From assembly GCA_016719385.1 (NCBI GenBank), contig JADJZA010000009.1:62001-126000 (forward strand): 64,000 nt of DNA, given 5' to 3'. The position numbers and the translations under genes were made by a program. The notes under the pieces are model-generated. The model saw nothing but the letters and a program-made list of their open reading frames with translations, was not told where the DNA came from and ran no database searches. How positions within the stretch are numbered: position 1 is the first letter of the stretch; each line of letters starts with the position of its first letter. Origin of the DNA: Candidatus Microthrix subdominans. GTDB lineage: Bacteria; Actinomycetota; Acidimicrobiia; Acidimicrobiales; Microtrichaceae. This document shows, piece by piece, positions 17,247 through 25,936 of this stretch.

Positions 17247-17615
17247 CTAACCGGCGACGCTCTGGCCGATCGAGTGGTGATGGCCGTGTTCGTGCAGCGC
17301 CCTGGCATCGTCGACGGACATCGGAGCGAGGTCGTCTGCTCCATCGCACCCGACCCGATCTTGGTCTCGCCGGCCCACAGGGTGACCTTCCCGCCGGCCC
17401 CGGGCTTGGGTTCGTCGGACTCGAAGAGCATCTTCAGCGTCGTGCGGCCGGTGGGGACCGGCCGGTCGGACACCTGCTGGTAGGTGTCCGACCCCGAGGA
17501 ACGAAGAGGAGTGGTTGAGCAGGCCATCGCCGTCCAACCACAGCGAGAAGCCACCGATGAAGTCGGCGTTGGCCACCAGCACACCCTCGGCGCCACCTTC
17601 GGGGATCTCGACGTC
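17247..17615 (-). pseudogene. Arylsulfatase C-terminal remnant
   Basis: Minus-strand sequence encodes the C-terminal beta-sandwich of an actinobacterial arylsulfatase: AEGVLVANADFIGGFSLWL, then in another frame DTYQQVSDRPVPTG, KMLFESDEPKPGAGG and KVTLWAGETKIGSGAM. A single extra G near 17489 (GGGGTCGGACACC) breaks the frame between LGV and DTYQQ. Beyond GSGAM the expected conserved segment is missing, and the sequence resumes with a probable extreme C-terminus (HEHGHHHSIGQSVAG). The catalytic sulfatase domain, including the formylglycine cysteine/serine motif, is absent. The piece is joined directly to a DUF1269-like segment. This is a broken gene, not a functional sulfatase. Confidence 0.7.
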
Positions 17616-18023
17616 GGCCTCGAGCCGGTCCTCCTCATCGACGATGGCGATGATCATGGCGCCGTCGCTCGGCAACTTGTCCGCCAGTGCCTCCTCGAGC
17701 CCGCTGTCCACCTTCGTGCGGGTGAACTTGCCGACCACACCACCGACGGCGCCGCCGACCACGACCGAGGCCAACAGCGGCGGGGACAGCAACCCGACGA
17801 GCACGCCCACGCTGCCGCCCCACGTCATGCCACGTCGGCCGAGGTGGTCGGCGGTGTGGGTGACCCTCACCTCGCCGTGATCATCGTGGTCGACGAGGAT
17901 GACCCCGGCGGCGGGGGGGCGTTCACCCACCACCGGGCGACGCACATCGGAGTCGCGAGGAGGCGTACCCGGTGATCGTCCGGGGCCTGCGTGACACCGC
18001 ACGACGCCCAGCCCGACCGACAA
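17616..18023 (-). pseudogene. DUF1269-like membrane protein fragment fused to the sulfatase remnant
   Basis: The upstream part of the same minus-strand frame matches DUF1269-type proteins: VILVDHDDHGEVRV, then MTWGGSVGVLVGLLSPPLL, a glycine-zipper membrane segment (VVVGGAVGGVVGKF), then LADKLPSDGAMIIAIVDEEDRLEA. At that point (about 17616) it changes abruptly to arylsulfatase sequence (DVEIPEGG). The normal N-terminus of the family is also not evident; the first 35 codons look like random GC-rich coding. It is probably a deletion chimera. The DUF1269 function is unknown beyond membrane location. Confidence 0.6.
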
Positions 18024-18072
18024 GTCGCCTGGCAGGGCGGCGCGATGGGCACGACTCTTAGGGGTGGGGAAC

Positions 18073-18111
18073 GGGGGGGGGGGGGGGCCGGGGGGGGGGG
18101 GGGGGGGGGGG
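18073..18111 (+). repeat. Poly-G runs (G15-CC-G22)
   Basis: Fifteen consecutive G, two C, then twenty-two consecutive G, surrounded by further G-rich sequence (18061-18120). It lies exactly where about 45 codons of the sulfatase-maturase gene should be. It is most likely an assembly or read artefact or a collapsed gap. If real it would be a strong G-quadruplex former. Confidence 0.9.
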
Positions 18112-18124
18112 CTGGCGGGGCCGA

Positions 18125-18946
18125 GTGGGGATCAGCATCGACGGGCCCTCGGAGCTGCACGACCGCTACCGGGTCGACAAGCGGGGCCAGGCGACGTCGG
18201 CCAAGGTTCTACGCGGACTCGAACTGCTCCGGGCCCACCGGGTGGACGTCAACGTCCTGTGCACCGTGAACGCGGCCAACCAGTACCACCCGCTGGACGT
18301 GTACCGCTATTTCCGCGATGTGCTCGGCATCGAGCACATCCAGTTCATCCCGATCGTCGAGCGCGACAACGACACCGGCTTCCAGGAGGGAGACGTCGTC
18401 ACCGACCGGTCGGTCGACCCGACGGCCTGGGGCGAGTTCCTCGCGACGATCTTCGACGAGTGGGTCGGGCGCGACGTCGGGAAGGTGTTTGTGCAGATGT
18501 TCGACTCGGCCTTGGCCTCGTGGCTGGACCTGCCATCGAGCATGTGCCTGTTCCGGGAAACCTGCGGGGACGCCCTGGCGTTGGAACACAACGGCGACCT
18601 GTACTCCTGCGATCACTTTGTGGAACCGGCCCACCTGCTCGGCAACATCGCGACCACCACGATGGTGGAGCTGGTCGCGTCCCCGAAGCAACGGGCCTTC
18701 GGGCGGGCCAAAGCCGACACGCTGCCCGCCTACTGCCGCCGGTGCGAGGTGCGCTTCGCCTGCAATGGCGAATGTCCGAAGAACCGCTTCACCCTCTCCC
18801 CCGACGGCGAGCCCGGCCTGAACTATCTGTGCGCCGGCTACCGGCACTACTTCAACCACATCGACGGGCCGATGCGCACGATGGCAAACCTGCTGCGCGC
18901 CGGTCGCTACGCCGACGAGGTGATGGAGGTACTGCCGGGGGCCTGA
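18125..18946 (+). CDS. Anaerobic sulfatase-maturating radical SAM enzyme, 5'-truncated
   Basis: About 273 residues of an anSME, the radical SAM/SPASM enzyme that converts the active-site Cys or Ser of sulfatases to formylglycine. Visible parts are GISIDGPSELHDRYRVDK, VDVNVLCTVNAANQYHPLDVY and QFIPIVERDN. The C-terminal SPASM cysteines are in MCLFRETCGD, LYSCDHFVEP, YCRRCEVRFACNGECPKNRF and NYLCAGY. The N-terminal CX3CX2C cluster is missing. A short match (VAWQGG, then TLRGG) sits upstream of the poly-G run at about 18030-18070, showing the gene once continued there. The GTG at 18125 is only the first codon after the break. Its stop overlaps the convergent DUF2254 gene by 40 bp. As it stands it cannot be an active radical enzyme. 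Confidence 0.85.
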   Translation: MGISIDGPSELHDRYRVDKRGQATSAKVLRGLELLRAHRVDVNVLCTVNAANQYHPLDVYRYFRDVLGIEHIQFIPIVERDNDTGFQEGDVVTDRSVDPTAWGEFLATIFDEWVGRDVGKVFVQMFDSALASWLDLPSSMCLFRETCGDALALEHNGDLYSCDHFVEPAHLLGNIATTTMVELVASPKQRAFGRAKADTLPAYCRRCEVRFACNGECPKNRFTLSPDGEPGLNYLCAGYRHYFNHIDGPMRTMANLLRAGRYADEVMEVLPGA

Positions 18947-20255
18947 CTGCCCTCGGCGGAGTGGATCGTCATCCCGAGTCCCTGCCGGTCCGATGCGAGC
19001 GCATCGGGGCGCTGCTCAGCAGGGAACGATCGCTCGACCGCGTCCTCGAGCAACTCCCGTTGCCTCACCAACGCAGGGTGGCGTTTGGCGGGCAGGTCGA
19101 CGATCAGGTCGTCCAGCAGAGCGCGGACCCGTCTTGCGACCTGATACTGACCGGCGCCGAACGCCCTGATCTCGTCGAGGGCCAGCGCGACAAGATCGTC
19201 CCAGGTGGGGGTCGGAACGAGCACGCGCACCGCTCCGTGGGGATCGGTCACGACGCCGGTCGACAAGTGCTTGGCGGCGGCGTAGCGCAGCACGTCCGCA
19301 ATGCGATGGAGGCACTGGACGGCCGTGGTCGGGTCGTTCACCGCCGGTGACAGCGCCTTGATGGCGACGTCGACGAGGAGCCGCAACGTGAACGCCGGAT
19401 CATCCTCGAGCGTCCGCTCGTCGCCGAACATCAGGGCACCTTTGAGCGGTCGCATCGGCAGGGCTTGGTCGCCGTACACCCGGAGCACCAGGCCACCGGC
19501 GGCGATGTGGTCGCCCACCGCCGCACACAGCTCGATCAGCGCGTCGTGGCGCTGAGCGATCCGCAACAGCTCGTCGCGATCGACGGCCACCAGCACGCCG
19601 CCCACGTCTGGATTTCGCACCTGCTGCACGGCCGAGCTGGGATCGACGCTCGACGCCGCTTGCTGGGCCGTCGCCACTTCGGTGCTGCTCACCGGATAGA
19701 CGTCGTCGAACACCCGGCGCGCCTGGCTGTCGATGCGCTGGATGACGTGGCAACCCGGAGGTTGTCCGACGTTCGGGAAATCAGTGCCAGAAACCAGGCG
19801 ATGCTGGCGGCGGTCAGCACGGTCGCTCCGATCAGCGCACGGTTCGGCACGATGTGGTCGGCGCCGCGACCGCTGAGCGCCGTAGACGTCAGCGCGAACA
19901 CGAAGGTGGCGATGAAGGTGCCCAGGCTGTGCTTCATGACCGGGTCGTCGCGAAACCAGCGGAGAAAACGGGGCGAGAACTCGCTACTGCCGAACTGGAC
20001 GACGAGGAGCACCACCGACATGACAAACCCGGTGAAGGTGATCATGCCGCCACCGAGCGCGGCGAGCGCCGCACCCGCGCTGGCCGCGCTCAGGTCGAGC
20101 GACGATTCAAGCGGGCTGGCGTGGTCGAAGGCCACAAGCGCGATGCCGGTGCCCAAGGCGACCGCTGCGTACAGACCGGGAATAACCCAGAGGCTGCTCT
20201 TGATCCAGTGACGAACCCGTCGGATTCGCCAGCGACTGGACCGTGTTAGGCCCAC
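18907..20255 (-). CDS. DUF2254 membrane protein, frame broken by one base
   Basis: Two frames together give a normal DUF2254 protein of about 450 residues. The first (from GTG 20255 to about 19754) holds the membrane helices: SLWVIPGLYAAVALG, GMITFTGFVMSVVLLVVQFGS, HSLGTFIATFVFALTS and a fourth ending LALISRTSDNLRV. The second (from about 19752 to 18907) holds the soluble domain with IQRIDSQARRVFDDVYP, DPAFTLRLLVDVAIKALSPAVNDPTTAV and AVRVLVPTPTWDDLV. The join at 19750-19754 needs one additional base. The start lies immediately after the stop of the exporter gene. The function of the family is unknown. The break may be a sequencing error or a real lesion. Confidence 0.8.
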
Positions 20256-20256
20256 G

Positions 20257-21882
20257 TCAGCCGTCCGGGTGGCCGGCGGGCTGAGGGGCGGCGGTGGACG
20301 CCTCGGCCTCGTCCTGCTGGTGGAACTCGGCCAGCATGCGCTGCTCCTCCTCGGCCTTGGGAAACATGAACCAGACGAGCACCGCACCGAGCGCCACGGC
20401 GATGATGGCGACGCCGTAGGCCCAGTCCTGTCCCTCGACGAAGGACTGCTTGGCCGCTGCGACGATCTGTGAGGAGTACTGCGGGTACTGCTGAGCGATC
20501 GCATCGGCCCCGCTAAACGACTTGGTCAGCTGGCTCTGCACGCTGGTGGTCACGCTGCTCGCCTTGGACGATCCGGCGATCGCCGCGGTGGCCGCTGAGG
20601 CGTAGCCGGCAGTGAGCAGCACGCCCATCAACGACTGCATGATGGCCCCACCGAGGTCCCGCTGCAGATCGGCGGTGGCCGAGGCCATGCCCGCCTTGGT
20701 GACCGGAACCGAGCCGGTGAGTGAGTGCGAGGCCGGGGTCCCGGCGAAGCCCACACCCGCACCGACCAGGGCATACCCGAGCCCGACCGGCCAGTAGGAC
20801 ACCCCGTCCCTCCACAGCACCAACATGATGATGAAGCCGGCCAGGATGGCGGCGTACCCCACCAGCAGCGTGAAGCGCGCACCCTTCGTATCGACAAGTT
20901 TGGCCGATTTGGGTGCGATCAGAACCATCGCCACGGCCGCCGGCAGGATGGCGAACCCGGCTTCGACCGTGCTGTAGCCCAGCACGTTCTGCAGGAACTG
21001 CTGGCCAATGAACATGGCCCCCATCAGGGCGCCGAAAACGATGATGCCGGCGCAGGCGGCGACCCAGAACGTCCGCCGGCCGGCGACGGCGAGGTCGTAG
21101 AGGGGCTGCTTGGAGCGGCGCTCCTGAATCACGAACGCGATCAGCGCGGCGACGGCGAGGACGGCCAGGCCGATCACGAGCGTCCCGGCGTTGGGCACGG
21201 CGGCGAAGTTGATCGCCAGGATGAACGCGCCGACGAGGACCGCTGAGAGGATGCCGCCGAGGTGGTCGACCGGATCGTCGGATTCGTTGACGTGGGCGGG
21301 CACGACCATGACGACCTTGACCACGCTGACGACGATCAGCGGCAATGTCACCAGGAACACCGAGCCCCACCAGAACGTGGTCAACAGCACCCCGGCGACC
21401 AACGGGCCGAGGGCCGAGATGGCCCCACCGAGCGCCGACCACAGTGCGATCGACTTGGTGCGCCCGGCGCCCGTCCACAGCGCTGTGATCAGCGACAGCG
21501 TGGTGGGATAGGCCATGCCGGCGGCCAGACCGCCGACCAGGCGAGCGAGTATGAGCACCTGAATGCTGGGCGCCCAGGCCGCCGCCAGGCAGGCCGGAAG
21601 CGATGCGACGACGCCGATGAGCAGCATCTGCTTGCGGCCGTAGCGATCGCCCACCGCTCCGAGCCAGAGCACCGACATGGCCAGGCCCAGCGAGTAGGCG
21701 ATGGCGACCAGGTTGAGCTGGGTTTGCGAGGCGTCGAAGGCCTTGCCGATGTCGGGCAGCGCCACGTTGGCGACGGCCAGCGGCAGGTTGGCCACAGCCG
21801 CTGCCAGGATGAGCGCGGTGAGCACCGCGCCGGCCCGCTTCGGGCTGGTGCCCGCTGCGACGGCGGGGGCTGTGGTCGTCAT
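20257..21882 (-). CDS. DHA2-family MFS drug/solute exporter
   Basis: 541 residues with about fourteen hydrophobic helices, the size and layout of the EmrB/QacA (DHA2) proton antiporters. The motif A region is LWLGAVGDRYGRKQMLL, and the motif C-type glycine/proline stretch is ALGPLVAGVLL. A long alanine/serine/glutamine-rich extracellular loop (about residues 430-490, with SSKASSVTTSVQSQL) precedes the last helix; the C-terminus is acidic. The start overlaps the stop of the upstream membrane-protein gene by four bases (ATGA, 21879-21882), and DUF2254 follows, so the three are probably co-transcribed. Substrate unknown. Confidence 0.9.
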   Translation of the reverse strand: MTTTAPAVAAGTSPKRAGAVLTALILAAAVANLPLAVANVALPDIGKAFDASQTQLNLVAIAYSLGLAMSVLWLGAVGDRYGRKQMLLIGVVASLPACLAAAWAPSIQVLILARLVGGLAAGMAYPTTLSLITALWTGAGRTKSIALWSALGGAISALGPLVAGVLLTTFWWGSVFLVTLPLIVVSVVKVVMVVPAHVNESDDPVDHLGGILSAVLVGAFILAINFAAVPNAGTLVIGLAVLAVAALIAFVIQERRSKQPLYDLAVAGRRTFWVAACAGIIVFGALMGAMFIGQQFLQNVLGYSTVEAGFAILPAAVAMVLIAPKSAKLVDTKGARFTLLVGYAAILAGFIIMLVLWRDGVSYWPVGLGYALVGAGVGFAGTPASHSLTGSVPVTKAGMASATADLQRDLGGAIMQSLMGVLLTAGYASAATAAIAGSSKASSVTTSVQSQLTKSFSGADAIAQQYPQYSSQIVAAAKQSFVEGQDWAYGVAIIAVALGAVLVWFMFPKAEEEQRMLAEFHQQDEAEASTAAPQPAGHPDG

Positions 21883-23294
21883 AGAACACTCGTATCGTCA
21901 CGGTCGGACAGTTCGTCGGCGATCAACTCAGCGATCACCTCGTCTTCACTCAGACGGGACAACGCCACCTCGTAGGCGGCCAGGATCGCCAGCACGATCG
22001 CCACCCAGAGCCAGGACGATGCGCCCCACCACAACACCAGCAGCGCCACCACCACGCCGGCGATGCGCAGCGGGTCGCGATGGTTCACCACCCAGGTGGT
22101 CGTCGCCGGGTCGGTGCCCCGGTCGTGAGCGGAGGTGGCCACGCCGGTGACCAGGGATGCCGTTCGCCGGCGCAACGCCACCGACCGAGGCCAGGGTGCG
22201 GTGAGCGCCGCCAACACGATGAGGATCCCAAAGGCCCAGAGGAGGATCCGCGTGCCATCGAAGAGTCCCTGCAGGATGGCATCGCTGATCGCGCCCACCG
22301 CGCCACGGTTGGACGGAACCCGAACCAATGCGAGCAGCTGATCCTGAGCGATGATTGCCGCCCGGCGCATCAGGATCAGGAGGAGCATGTCGACGACCGC
22401 CAGCTCGATCAGCGTCCGCCGCCGGTTGATCGACAGCGCCAGGGCCCCGACGGTGGAGAGGGCGAACACCACGGCGGACACCCACACCAGGGTGTCGAAG
22501 AGCGCAATCGCGTCCTGCACCTCCTTCAGCTTGCCGTTGTCGTAGATGGTGATCTGCCCGAAGTCCTGGGGGAGGTTGGTGCCGAAGGCCTGGTTGACCT
22601 TGTCGATCGCCGCCGTGGGGATCTCGTCGATCGACACGTCGGGGATGTTGATCGTCTTCCCGAACAGTTCCGGCGACACCGCCGTGATCTGCGCCAGCAC
22701 CTGGTTGATCGCCGGCACCAGGCTGATCGTCACCGACTCGTCGCCGGCGGTGACCCCCTTGGCGTCGCCCCGCAGCACCTGAACCGCCTTGGCGTGCGCC
22801 CTGCGGTTCAGCTCGACCCAGAGGCGTTCGAACTGCTTGGTGGCGACCACCTTGTCCACCTGGTCGCCCACGAACGAATCGACCGCGTTGGACAGCGGGA
22901 CGGCGAGCACTTGGCCCCGTTCGGGCAACGCCTGCTTGATCAGCGCCTCGGGATCGACGAGCTTCATCGTCTCCTCGGTGATCTTGGCGCTGAGCGCCGC
23001 CTGCACCTCGGGGTTGTCGATCAGCGGCCCCGTGTGCGCCACCCAGACGTCGGTGTCGAGGAGGCTGCGCTTGGCCCACACCCCGATGCCGCCCGAGAGG
23101 AAGGAGATGCATGAGACGAACACCAACACGACGGCGGTGGTGCGGCGGACCAGCCGACGCGACGGCGGCTTGCCGCGTAGGTCGGCCATCTCGGCCCGCG
23201 CTGCGTCTCGCTCGGCGCGAGCGGCATCGCGTTCGGCGCGGGCAAGCTCGAGTTCGGTGGAGAGGTCCTGATGCGGCGTCTCGGGTGTCGGCAT
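21879..23294 (-). CDS. Coiled-coil membrane protein, unknown function
   Basis: 471 residues. The N-terminus carries a short heptad-like coiled coil (ELARAERDAARAERDAARAE), then a membrane helix near residues 50-72 (TAVVLVFVSCISFLSGGIG). A large, probably extracytoplasmic domain follows with VDPEALIKQALP, INQVLAQITAVSPELFGKTI and AAIDKVNQAFGTNLPQDFG. Further membrane helices come after it (about 275-295, 300-318, 345-365 and 425-455). The C-terminus is acidic. No family name is recognised, though the layout is seen in many actinobacterial hypothetical membrane proteins. It is the first gene of a three-gene unit with the exporter and DUF2254. Confidence 0.8.
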   Translation of the reverse strand: MPTPETPHQDLSTELELARAERDAARAERDAARAEMADLRGKPPSRRLVRRTTAVVLVFVSCISFLSGGIGVWAKRSLLDTDVWVAHTGPLIDNPEVQAALSAKITEETMKLVDPEALIKQALPERGQVLAVPLSNAVDSFVGDQVDKVVATKQFERLWVELNRRAHAKAVQVLRGDAKGVTAGDESVTISLVPAINQVLAQITAVSPELFGKTINIPDVSIDEIPTAAIDKVNQAFGTNLPQDFGQITIYDNGKLKEVQDAIALFDTLVWVSAVVFALSTVGALALSINRRRTLIELAVVDMLLLILMRRAAIIAQDQLLALVRVPSNRGAVGAISDAILQGLFDGTRILLWAFGILIVLAALTAPWPRSVALRRRTASLVTGVATSAHDRGTDPATTTWVVNHRDPLRIAGVVVALLVLWWGASSWLWVAIVLAILAAYEVALSRLSEDEVIAELIADELSDRDDTSVL

Positions 23295-23378
23295 GTCGCT
23301 CTGTTTCCTTCGGCGGTGCAGCCATGGTGCCCGACACTCCGTGGATTGTCCTCACCCAATCGGGATGAACGGTCTCAC

Positions 23379-23384
23379 TAGGAT
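23379..23384 (+). promoter_or_regulatory. -10-like hexamer of a leaderless start
   Basis: TAGGAT lies six bases before the ATG at 23391 of the TyrA-PheA fusion gene, with no Shine-Dalgarno between. This is the layout of actinobacterial leaderless transcripts. No convincing -35 is seen at 17-18 bases. Confidence 0.3.
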
Positions 23385-23390
23385 CTGCGG

Positions 23391-25595
23391 ATGGTGCGGC
23401 CCTCCCCCACCCCGGCCGAGATGCCGGGTCGACTGGTGATCTTTGGTGCGGCCCAGGGCATGGGGCGCTGGCTGGCCGAGCAGGTGTTTGCCGCGGCGCC
23501 GTTCGAGCTGGTGCTCGTCGACGTATCGCATCACGTCTTTGAGCATCCCGGCGATCGGCCGTGGGGTCGGCCGCCACTGCGGCTGAAGGTCGCCTACGAG
23601 GCAGGCCGCCCGGTGTTCACCGACGGCGACGGCGCCGCAGCGCAGTCGCCCCTCGATCCGCCCGGCTCGGGCCGACTGGCGCTGTGCCTGGCCGTACCGG
23701 CCGATGCGGTCGACACTATTGCGTCGGTCGTGCTGCCGCAGCTGGAGCCGGGCAGCATCGTGTTTGATGTGACGTCGTCGAAAAACCAGCCGCTCGCTGC
23801 GCTGCGGGCGCAGCGGGACGACCTGGCCGTCTTCGGTACCCACCCGCTGTTTGGCCCCCGCGTGGCGGGACCGGCCGGGCAGAGCGCCGTCGTATGTCCC
23901 GACCCCGACGACGTCGCTGCACACCGCTGGCTGAGCGACCTGTTCACCGAGGCCGGTATCACCGTGCAGGAGGTGTCGGCCGCCGAGCACGACCGGGCGA
24001 TGAGCTGGGTGCAGGCGCTGACCCACCAGGTGCTGATCGTGTTCGCCGGGCTGGTGAGCCGCTCCGAGCCGGGCATGGACGAGCTGTGGCGCTTTCGTAC
24101 CCCGGTCTTCGAGGCGCTGGCCGGCCTGGCCGGCCGCGTGCTGACGCCCAGCCAGGATGCGACAATCGCCGCCATCCAGTCCGGGGTCGACGGAGCGGGT
24201 CGGGCCGACGACCTGGCCGAGGCGGTCGACGCGCTTCGTCAGGCGCTGGCCAGCGGCGACCCGGCCGACACCGCCGGGTTCATCGCCTGGGCGCGCGAGG
24301 GGCTGCGCGCCGTCGACCTCACCCGGCTTCAGGCGACCGCCGAGGACGCGGTTGCGGCGGTTCAGGCACTGCGCTCCGATCTGGCCGCCGCACGGGCCGA
24401 CGGCCACGTCGTGGGCCTGACCCCGAGGGAAGGCTCCGATCGGCGCCCCCACATCGGAACGGTGGTGTCGGTGGACAGCACCGAGGTGCGGCTGCTCGAC
24501 GTGGTGCTCGGCCCCGACGACCGGGCGGTCCTGGTGACCGATGCCGCCGGCCAGCGACGGGCGGCCAAGTTGGGGATCGGCGGCAAACCTCGCCCGGTTG
24601 CCCTCGCCCTCTCCGGCCACCGTCTGCTGGCCGACGCCGAGCTGGAGCGGTGGCTTGCCGGTCACCTGGCCACGCTGGAACGCGATGTGCGGGTGCTGGT
24701 GCCGCCGTCGCTCAACGGCGACGAACTGGGCCGCATGCTGGCGGCGCTCGTGCCCGGACTGAGCGGGGCGGTGCCGGTGGCCGACCGCTGGTTTCGGGGC
24801 GACCGCGAGCTGATCCTGCGCCTGAGCATCCGCGCCGATGGCGATCCGGCACACGTTCGAGACGCGGTGATCGCCCAGGTCGAGGCGCTGGTCACCCCGC
24901 CGGCGCCGATCGGCACCGAGGTGATTGCCTACCTGGGTCCGCCGGGCACGTTCACCGAGCAGGCCGCCCGGGCACTGGGCGCCGAAGCGGTCGGCGACGG
25001 CGCAGCGCTGGTGGCTGCGCCGTCGGTGGGCGAGGCGCTCGACCGCCTCTCCGACCATCAGGCGGACTGGGCGGTCATCCCGGTGACCAACACGCTGTCC
25101 GGTGGTGTCCGGCCCGCCCTCGAGGCGCTGGCCGCGCGCAGCGCCGAGTTGGCGGTGGCCGGCAGCCACCAGGTGGCGGTCAACTTCACCGCCTGGGTGC
25201 ATCCCGACGACCTGACGGTGGCCGGATTTGAGGGGGTCGTCAGCCACGAGCAGGCGCTGGCCCAGTGCGGCACGTACCTGGCAACGCTGGGCGTCCCCAC
25301 CCGATCGGTCGATTCCACCGCCGAGGCCTGCCGGGTCGTCGCAGACCGTGACGCACCGGGATGGGTGGCGCTGGCCGGGCCCACCACCGGGGCTCGGTAC
25401 GGGCTGGTCCCGTTGGCCGAACAGGTGGCCGACAGCACCGACAGCGTCACCACGTTCGTGCTGGTTCGGAGGATGGCACCGGGTGTCGGGCGCAGCGATG
25501 ACCGAGTCGTCGAGGTCAACTTGCGTGATCCGTCGATCCGGCTGCCGAAGCTGTCGCCGCATGAACCCCCGGCACCTCTGGTGGCGACGAGTTAG
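23391..25595 (+). CDS. Prephenate dehydrogenase - unknown domain - prephenate dehydratase fusion
   Basis: 734 residues. Residues about 12-290 form a TyrA-type NAD(P) enzyme: Rossmann start LVIFGAAQGMGRWLAEQV, VFDVTSSKNQPL, FGTHPLFGPRVAG and MSWVQALTHQVL. Residues about 340-505 are an unassigned alpha/beta region (LTPREGSDRRPHIGTV, RVLVPPSLNGDELG, DRWFRGDRELILRLSI). Residues about 511-695 form a PheA prephenate dehydratase: AYLGPPGTFTEQAARALG, IPVTNTLSGGV (564-568 PVTNT where PIENS/T is usual), VAVNFTAWV and SVTTFVLVRR (687-689, where TRF is usual). No ACT regulatory domain follows. It would supply phenylpyruvate and hydroxyphenylpyruvate, linking chorismate to phenylalanine and tyrosine. Dehydratase activity is uncertain because of the changed motif residues. 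Confidence 0.88.
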   Translation: MVRPSPTPAEMPGRLVIFGAAQGMGRWLAEQVFAAAPFELVLVDVSHHVFEHPGDRPWGRPPLRLKVAYEAGRPVFTDGDGAAAQSPLDPPGSGRLALCLAVPADAVDTIASVVLPQLEPGSIVFDVTSSKNQPLAALRAQRDDLAVFGTHPLFGPRVAGPAGQSAVVCPDPDDVAAHRWLSDLFTEAGITVQEVSAAEHDRAMSWVQALTHQVLIVFAGLVSRSEPGMDELWRFRTPVFEALAGLAGRVLTPSQDATIAAIQSGVDGAGRADDLAEAVDALRQALASGDPADTAGFIAWAREGLRAVDLTRLQATAEDAVAAVQALRSDLAAARADGHVVGLTPREGSDRRPHIGTVVSVDSTEVRLLDVVLGPDDRAVLVTDAAGQRRAAKLGIGGKPRPVALALSGHRLLADAELERWLAGHLATLERDVRVLVPPSLNGDELGRMLAALVPGLSGAVPVADRWFRGDRELILRLSIRADGDPAHVRDAVIAQVEALVTPPAPIGTEVIAYLGPPGTFTEQAARALGAEAVGDGAALVAAPSVGEALDRLSDHQADWAVIPVTNTLSGGVRPALEALAARSAELAVAGSHQVAVNFTAWVHPDDLTVAGFEGVVSHEQALAQCGTYLATLGVPTRSVDSTAEACRVVADRDAPGWVALAGPTTGARYGLVPLAEQVADSTDSVTTFVLVRRMAPGVGRSDDRVVEVNLRDPSIRLPKLSPHEPPAPLVATS

Positions 25596-25612
25596 CGGCC
25601 TTTGGCCAGGGC

Positions 25613-25936
25613 TCATCTTTCGCAGGCGATCACATGGGCCATGGCGGCACACACCTCGCCCCATCGCTCCGGACGAATGCGGCCGGCGAGGCCGAGGAGC
25701 TCTCGACGATCGACGAGTTGCACGTTGTCAAGGTTGGCCGCGCTGCCGTCATCGACGCCGTCGCCTTGCCCGAGCAGCACCTCGCAGTGAATCCCTCGAA
25801 CACGAGTGGTAATCGGAGCCACCAGCACTCTGGACAATCGTGGCGCAACCCAGCCTCGTGTGAGGATCAGAACGGGTCGCACCTTGTCCCGCTCGAGATC
25901 GGCCCACCAGATCTGACCGTGGCCGACGACGGTCAC
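25613..25936 (-). CDS. MazF/PemK-like toxin
   Basis: 107 residues. The start VVGHGQIWWADLERDKVRPVLIL is the characteristic first beta hairpin and basic loop of MazF-type endoribonucleases. VAPITTRVRGIHCEVLLG and the LDNVQLVDRREL strand follow. Such toxins cut mRNA or rRNA at short sequences. The GTG start overlaps the antitoxin stop (GTGA, 25933-25936). It converges with the TyrA-PheA gene 17 bases away, without a visible terminator. Confidence 0.85.
   Translation of the reverse strand: MTVVGHGQIWWADLERDKVRPVLILTRGWVAPRLSRVLVAPITTRVRGIHCEVLLGQGDGVDDGSAANLDNVQLVDRRELLGLAGRIRPERWGEVCAAMAHVIACER

Noticed and set aside
18061..18120. Genuine G-quadruplex regulatory element in the maturase gene
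   Set aside because: The gene is interrupted at this place and part of its sequence is replaced, which fits a sequence artefact better than regulation.
23352..25664. A 770-residue minus-strand open frame
   Set aside because: It is the complement of the TyrA-PheA fusion; third-position GC bias keeps the opposite strand open. It has no domain match and is rich in His/Gly/Arg/Gln as such shadows are.
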